DNA of 64,000 nucleotides from Eumeta japonica (taxonomy: Eukaryota; Arthropoda; Insecta; Lepidoptera; Psychidae): contig BGZK01002040.1 in the NCBI GenBank assembly GCA_005406025.1, positions 1 through 64,000 on the forward strand, given 5' to 3'. The notes below the pieces were generated by a model, which made no database searches, was not told the origin of the DNA, and worked only from the letters and a program-made list of their open reading frames with translations. Both the position numbers and the translations under genes were made by a program. Position 1 is the first letter of the stretch. Every line of letters begins with the position of its first letter. This document shows positions 58,370 through 64,000 of this stretch, piece by piece.

Positions 58370-58850
58370 TATTTAGATGTTTTATTGGACAGCTTTTTTA
58401 TTTTAAAGAAAAAAAATGTCGAATTTGACGTTGCAGGCTACCTCGACAATTTCTCGCATTGTTTTGAGCATTAATGTATTTGAGCTCAGAAAACACGAAA
58501 ATATTGTTGCTCAAATTTTTGAGGCCAAAATTATCGGCGTTCTTTTTAAAAATCGTGAGAGACATAAAAGATTACCCAATTGATATTGTTCAAAATTTTT
58601 TTCAAAGATATCTTTGATATGATATGAGGCTAGATATGAGGCTAGCGGCGACGATATAGTTTCAAAATGTATTTAGATTTTAAAAATCATTGGTTAAAAA
58701 TCTTAAAGCCATTTTTAAAACACAATTTTTTTTCGAAAACTTTAACAACAATATCTTTTGATTGATTCGATCGATTTCAACGAGAGTTGTAATATTCAAC
58801 GCTGCTTTTTAAGTACAAAAATCGCTTTCACTTTATAAATAATAAAATGG
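58370..58850 (+). repeat. Dispersed non-coding repeat, partial copy 3
   Basis: It contains TTTGAGCTCAGAAAACACG, ACAACAATATCTTTTGATTG and ATTCGATCGATTTCAACGAG, echoing the regulatory-like non-coding blocks of 5200-5825 and 23740-25420. Strongly diverged. Confidence 0.4.
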
Positions 58851-59939
58851 ATCAAATTGTGTTCGGCCGGACACATTTTGATCTTTAGCTACGAACCGGA
58901 CAGCGCCAGGTTCTAATCCTGACCAAATACGAAACGGACAAAGAGCTTATGAGTTAAACCTAGTTATTTGTTCCGTGCATTGTAGAATACGTTAGACTGT
59001 CGGTCGATGCATGACGTTGTTTGGTGGCCACGGACCTATCCGATCCTCGATTGATACAGACCAGCGTCCATTACATTAGCATAGAACGATTGAGTCTGTG
59101 TCGCCGGTCGTTGTGACGTGCAAATCACGTCAGAAGAGGGCGCTCGGCGGCGAAGCTTCCCACCCTGACGTAATTTTGAAGTCACGTCGATACAGACTGT
59201 CGGACTACAAGAAAATGTAAATCTATTTACACGTCGCAACGAGGTCCCTTTGTTCGATCATCGGAGTTCAGTACATGAACGAAATGATTCTTCGCGTACG
59301 GAAAATATGCCATCAGTCAGTGTTTCTGCTGCGTATGTGTTCCACGCGTAGTTAAGTGCACCCCTCACTTGTAATATAAATAGGAGTAAAATATAACGAA
59401 CATTAACTTAATTAAGTTTTATTTAACGAGCTCCCTGTAACCTACACAGCGTCGATCTTTTTAAATTAACATACTTGTTCCGTAGCGAATAGAGCTTAAT
59501 GAAAAACTAAGTGCACCAATTCGAGAAAAAAGTTGTAGGATGTGTGTACAGTAAGGTGATACACGGTTAATAACTTACTGGAATAATCTGTTTGGAAGTT
59601 GATCATGAGCCATCCCATTATTTGACCGTTAAACGGATTTTTTCATTCGAAACGCATATCAATCGGGGTGGAGGCGGCGTGCGAGTAGTTAATGTTGAGC
59701 ATTAAATGTAATTTATCAAACAACGAAGTTCATTACTCCTCGGACATCGCACACCCATTACTCATATCGCGTAACGAGTATCACAGAAGTAACGAGACTT
59801 TTCTCAAAACCAAACTGGCCGCGGAAAAAGTGTTCAGAGATAAATGAATGGTTGTCATGGTAACCATAGATAACATATCTGTCAAGATAGACAGTTTTTA
59901 AAATGGTTTCTTATTTTTTTCAAAATAAAGCGAGCCGAA

Positions 59940-60930
59940 CAAGAATTGTTTTCAGTGAGAGTCATTCAATACTCTTTGTGTCATGGGAAATCTGAGACAG
60001 TACGTCATTTTGTTCTAGAGGAAGCAAGAAGAACCAGTCTGTACAGAATAATATAACGTTACCAAGAAATGGAAGAGACAGATTTCAAAAAATATTTCGG
60101 AAAGACCACGTACAGTAACTACATCTAGAAATATAAACCAAATTAGAAAGATTTTTGAACAGGCACCTTCAACATCGGTGAGAATTGCGGCGGATAAATG
60201 AAAAATTTTGTTGTTCTTTGTTCTTTTGTAAAATTAGCTGTCCCCAAATATGTCGAAGACCAGGAGGCGCGTGCCAAGCGAGAATGCCGTAAAGTTTATG
60301 AAATAAATTTGAAAAAAATCTATATGATGATGAGACATACGTACCGGTTATCCCGAGCGACGTTCCTGGGAAACAATATTTCCAAGCAGCTGGTCATGAC
60401 GTTGTACATTATAGCGAGAAAATCGTACCAAAGGCAAAGTTTAAAACAAATTACCTTGTCTGGCAAGCTAATGATGAAAACGGTAATATTTCCGAACTCA
60501 ATTACCGTACAGGGTCTAAGAAGTCCCAAGAACTCCGTTAGAGAGTGCATTATCAAAGGTCTAACACCTTTTAGAGACAAGCATTAGCAGAGAGAAGGTG
60601 TTTTGTTTTGGCCAGACTTTGCTTCTTGCTATTACGAGTTTAAATTTACTCAGTATTTGTGTTGTGTTGAATAGTGTCGAGTTCCATAACTAGACAAAAC
60701 AACGCCTCGAAGGTCGACGTGTCGAAACGTTTTATGCCCCGTGTCAAAAAGACTATAAAAAGTACACAGATATACCACAAGCAATCACATCTTTTAAACA
60801 CTGATGGTCCAGATTGTCTAAGAGTACCGACCGCATCTGGAAAAGCGATCATGAAGTGTGCCGCTATTAATATGAGAAAAATTGGGTACAAAGGTATCGC
60901 TAAATCAAATTTGATGTAGATATTAAAAAT
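59940..60930 (+). pseudogene. Decayed Tc1/mariner-type transposase
   Basis: Pieces of a Tc1/mariner superfamily transposase appear in order but in different frames. First is SETVRHFVLEEARRTSLYRI (59991 on), a helix-turn-helix start. Next is RPRTVTTSRNINQIRKIFEQ with APSTSVRIAA, the second helix-turn-helix and its linker. Then comes KLAVPKYVEDQEARAKRECR. After a shift, YDDETYVPVIPSDVPGKQYF holds the first catalytic Asp (about 60326-60331) and IVPKAKFKTNYLVWQANDEN follows. Then VLFWPDFASCYYEFKF holds the second (GAC 60615-60617), about 96 codons later as expected. The third acidic residue was not found with confidence. Many stops and shifts make it inactive. Terminal inverted repeats were not located. 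Confidence 0.8.
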
Positions 60931-62844
60931 AAATTAATTTTACTTTTATTTGCATATCAAATTTATATGATATCGGATTACTTTTTATTGGGTATTGTTA
61001 AGATTATTTAGTTTCTATACTTCTGGGACACTCCAATATATCACACTGCAGTTTTGAAGTTTCGAATTATACAGCGCTATGCGAATGCATCGATAATTAT
61101 AATATCGCATTGAAATTATTGCGTCGTGGACTTTGGGATGTCGTGGACTTTAGCACGTCGTGCATGAACCCTGAATGGACGTTTATAAATATCGTGCATT
61201 GTTTTTATTGGGCGAGTTTTCTGTATGTTTATTGACGGCACAGACGAGAATGTGTTTTTGTTCAAAATGAAGTTTAATAATATCTTCATCTCTTAACATA
61301 ACACTTGAAACACATAAATAATACAGATCGGGACGCACTTCTGTTGGATTTAAACCTTCGAACTAATTTTATTGATCTAGTTTTTTAATTGACAAGGAAG
61401 TAATAAATACTACAAGTGCGTGCTAGACTTATGCACTGTGAGTTCTGTACAACAATTTATCAATTAAAATATGCAAATTTCTTTGTTTATAGATTGCTAG
61501 GTAAACGGTTTATAGAGAGATAAAAGATAGCAGTATTTCTAATGAATTACGGCAAGAGGATTATTTTTAATTAAGATAGAGCGTATTCTTTTTTAAAAGA
61601 CCGAAAATAAACTAGGTAGTTAACTTTCCAGGGGTTGTCGGTGTCCATGGGTGGCGGTGATGATTTATTGTCTGGTGGGCCAAACTGCTATTTATACCTT
61701 ATTACATATGTATATATGTTTTACTTTCATCGAAAACAACTAATACCTAAAATTCCTTTTAATTTTACTTGAGTGCATAAAACGTCATTTCAGTTAACAA
61801 CAAATTTAATTTCATAATCCGCCGTTTCCTGATAAAATGGAATACGTTTTATAGTAAATAAATACTCCAAGGACATGGAGATAACGGTTGTCCTACAACG
61901 AGAACCGGTTCTTTAGAGTTATCTGTGCGTACGCGCATCGAATGTTATCACGTTATGTAGGACCGCCATCAAATGCCAAAGAACTTCGAGATATGACAAG
62001 ACGTTTCAAAAAAATGTGACATTACATTTAAGGGTATTTTTTTCGATCAACTATAGCGAAGGGTTATTTTAGAAGCATATGTTGTGTATGAAATGTATCC
62101 ATCGATTTATAAACCTTAGAATAAAACAATTTTTATATTAACAATTGGAATGAGCATTTTTTGTTAATGCGAAATACCGCCCGTGGTACGTCATAAAATC
62201 ATGGCTGTTAATGCAAAAAAACGTCAGACTCCGTTCTGCTTCGGATCAAATTCAAGGTCTTTGAAAGACCTTGCAAAGATATGTGACAGGTTCAGCATCA
62301 CATTATAAAGAACTTTTAAAGGAATTGTCTTCTAGCCACTCTGTGAAGGAATAGACGATTAAAAAATAATTGTAGAATTTAAAATTGTCAGGTCGAATAA
62401 ATAAAATGTTTATAAATGATATATATTTCGTATATGAATTAATATATGTTATTAGATTTTTTTATATTAGTAATTCATTTTTATTGATCCTTCTTACAAA
62501 GACAAAGCGAATTTTTATCAATTATAGTGTATTCTGCTATTGTTTTGTTAATTTTGAAAAAAAAAACATAGATTATGCAAAATTTTATTTTTAGTCTTTA
62601 TGAAATAATTAATTATTCGAAGATACCAAACAGTTCGTATTTTCTCCTACTTTTAAATTTTTTTATAACACGTATACTTAGTTAGAATAAAATAGTATTT
62701 TGTCATTGGATAAAGCAGAGAAAATAACTTTTAACACAATATTATAAGCCTAAAGAAAGATATAGGAGATTTTTTTCTCTCGTATAAGTGTACACGGGAG
62801 AAGTCACGGCAAAAACTAGTGTTTTAGTCGAAGTTTAACTCAGT
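60931..62844. other. Sequence with no recognised feature
   Basis: AT-rich, with no coding region, SINE or inverted repeat that I can support. Confidence 0.5.
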
Positions 62845-63013
62845 ACAGTACAACGCATCAAACTTTGCCGTTGTGAAGTTCGTCAGGAAAGCGTCGCAAT
62901 GGCGTAAAACAGGAACGCGGCGGAAAAGAAGGAAGGGTTGTAGACCGTAATACTTGTGCATTATATCATTCGTAGCTAATTCAGGGCGGCAAAGTTTTGT
63001 GCGTTGTACTGTA
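62845..63013 (+). mobile_element. MITE family A, copy 2 (169 bp)
   Basis: The ends TACAGTACAACGC (62845-62857) and GCGTTGTACTGTA (63001-63013) are perfect inverted repeats and extend to 27 bp with two mismatches (TTTGCCG / CGGCAAA). The interior GTGAAGTTCGTCAGGAAAGCG and AAGAAGGAAGGGTTG are shared with 15384-15552. Confidence 0.85.
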
Positions 63014-63016
63014 GCC

Positions 63017-63150
63017 CGGGATTTTAAAACTGCGGTGGCTTGTAAAATATCTCGAGACAGGACTGGCCTCAACCAAAAAAAAAAGCTAAATTTTGTCGAG
63101 GACAGTCCTGTCTTCAGATATTTTGTAGACACCGCAGTTTTCACATCCCG
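63017..63150. mobile_element. Compact foldback element, 134 bp
   Basis: CGGGAT...AAAACTGCGGTG (to 63037), TGTAAAATATCTCGAGACAG and GACTG on the left pair with CAGTC, CTGTCTTCAGATATTTTGTA and CACCGCAGTTTT...ATCCCG on the right, leaving a short A-rich loop. It starts three bases after the MITE at 62845-63013. Open frames on both strands run through it and are by-products of the symmetry. Confidence 0.85.
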
Positions 63151-64000
63151 AGTTATTGAGCTACACTTCGACGTATTGCAATTTTATTGTTTGCATTTGC
63201 ATAAGAATACTGTTTGTCCTCACAAGTAACGGTGCGGTGGTTCAACTGTATCCGATAAAGTACCGTAAACAATAATAAAACCATGATTAGTAATGCAAGC
63301 GGCGTAAGAAAAGAATATATTTATTTTATTTTGTGAGCAGAATTAGAATATTTGCTTGCAAACTCTATACATAAAATAATAGCACCCGATGTGTCTGTAT
63401 ATTGGAAGTGTGTACGAAAATGGAGATGGTGCGATAGGAGAAATGTAATCTAAGTGAAAAAAACGATTTTTTTATGTGTCTCTTTGCGTATATCTCTGCA
63501 ATTACTAAACGGATTTTGATCAAGTTTTCACGTATAGATAAAGCTTGGCTTGGAGCAGAATATGCATTTTATTTTATTTAAATCAAGTATTAGGATCTAT
63601 TTTAGCTTCATTTAAAAACCTAGCCTGAAAAATTACAAGGCTAGCAATAATAACTGCTAGATTCGAAGGTCTATAGTTGTTACAATACGAACGCACAACA
63701 ACGTCCAAAAGAAAAACAAAACCTACAATCGACCTTCACGACGCGGTCGACTTATCGAAAGATATACAAGGGGTCGGGAAGCGTCGAAGGGGGAGTGAAT
63801 CGGGGGATGAGAGAGGGAGTTGAGAGAGGGAGTTGAGTTGCGATCAAAACTTTACACGACAGATGGAATTCCACGCGGGTGCAGACGCGGACGGATAGCT
63901 AGTAAAATATAAAATCGTACGCAAATCAGTATACCTATTAAGATTGGAAACGCGTTCAAAGAGAATTTTTGTACGAAAATCTGTTTATATGAATCCGATT
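63151..64000. other. Right end, no gene seen
   Basis: A part at 63470-63560 (TCTCTGCAATTACTAAACGG, ATTTTGATC) has the wording of a lepidopteran repeat 3' region, and 63880-63905 ends GCGGACGGATAGCTAGT, another SINE-like end. No coding region is supported. Confidence 0.4.

Larger units (their letters stand above)
57663..59935. other. Sequence upstream of the visible ABCG exon
   Basis: No further exon can be supported. A perfect hairpin is at 57922-57954 and a repeat relative at 58370-58850. A GC-richer patch at 59000-59240 has no recognised coding content; an upstream ABCG exon or promoter could lie here, but I cannot show it. Confidence 0.4.

Noticed and set aside
60198..60587. 129-codon plus-strand open frame as a possible gene
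   Set aside because: Only its first 25 or so residues fit the transposase linker; the catalytic part is in another frame. It is a decayed transposase, not a new gene.
62824..63229. Overlapping open frames on both strands, 106 and 91 codons
   Set aside because: They run through the MITE at 62845-63013 and the hairpin at 63017-63150; the symmetry and base composition explain them.

Overview
The window is nuclear DNA from an insect, almost certainly a moth or butterfly (Lepidoptera). It is AT-rich, a protein gene is split into short GC-rich exons separated by very long introns, and the introns are packed with repeats typical of lepidopteran genomes. Those repeats include tRNA-derived SINEs, the repeat carrying AGGGTTCCGTACCCAAAGGG, RTE-like LINE tails, an R1-clade LINE, a piggyBac-like element and MITEs. 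No single feature fixes the species.

One cellular gene dominates. It is on the minus strand and encodes the N-terminal half of an ABCG-subfamily (ABCG1/ABCG4-like) half-transporter. Five coding exons can be joined with exact splice phases, in transcription order: 57662-57309, 11035-10918, 3881-3689, 2636-2491 and 735-497. Together they give about 349 residues: a Ser/Pro/Gly/Ala-rich N-terminal stretch, then Walker A, Q-loop, ABC signature, Walker B, D-loop and H-loop. The membrane half lies beyond base 1, and an upstream exon or promoter probably lies beyond about 57.7 kb. The intron between the first two visible exons is 46,273 bp.

Everything else sits inside the introns. The left part (1-11 kb) holds the four nucleotide-binding-domain exons, paired diverged repeats and a foldback element split by a nested MITE. 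The 11-37 kb part holds SINEs, a LINE tail, two degenerate THAP-domain relics (one inside a short inverted-repeat element) and many AT microsatellites. At 38-40 kb there is a nearly intact piggyBac-like transposase with all three catalytic aspartates but a broken reading frame. At 44.5-45.8 kb lies a truncated R1-clade LINE, followed by a CpG-rich block. At 49-52.5 kb there are two copies of a large foldback element. The right end (54-64 kb) holds the upstream ABCG exon, a decayed Tc1/mariner-type transposase, a four-copy MITE family and a 134-bp hairpin.

No tRNA, rRNA or CRISPR was recognised. Assignments to repeat families come from recognised motifs and from similarity between copies inside the window, not from a database search.
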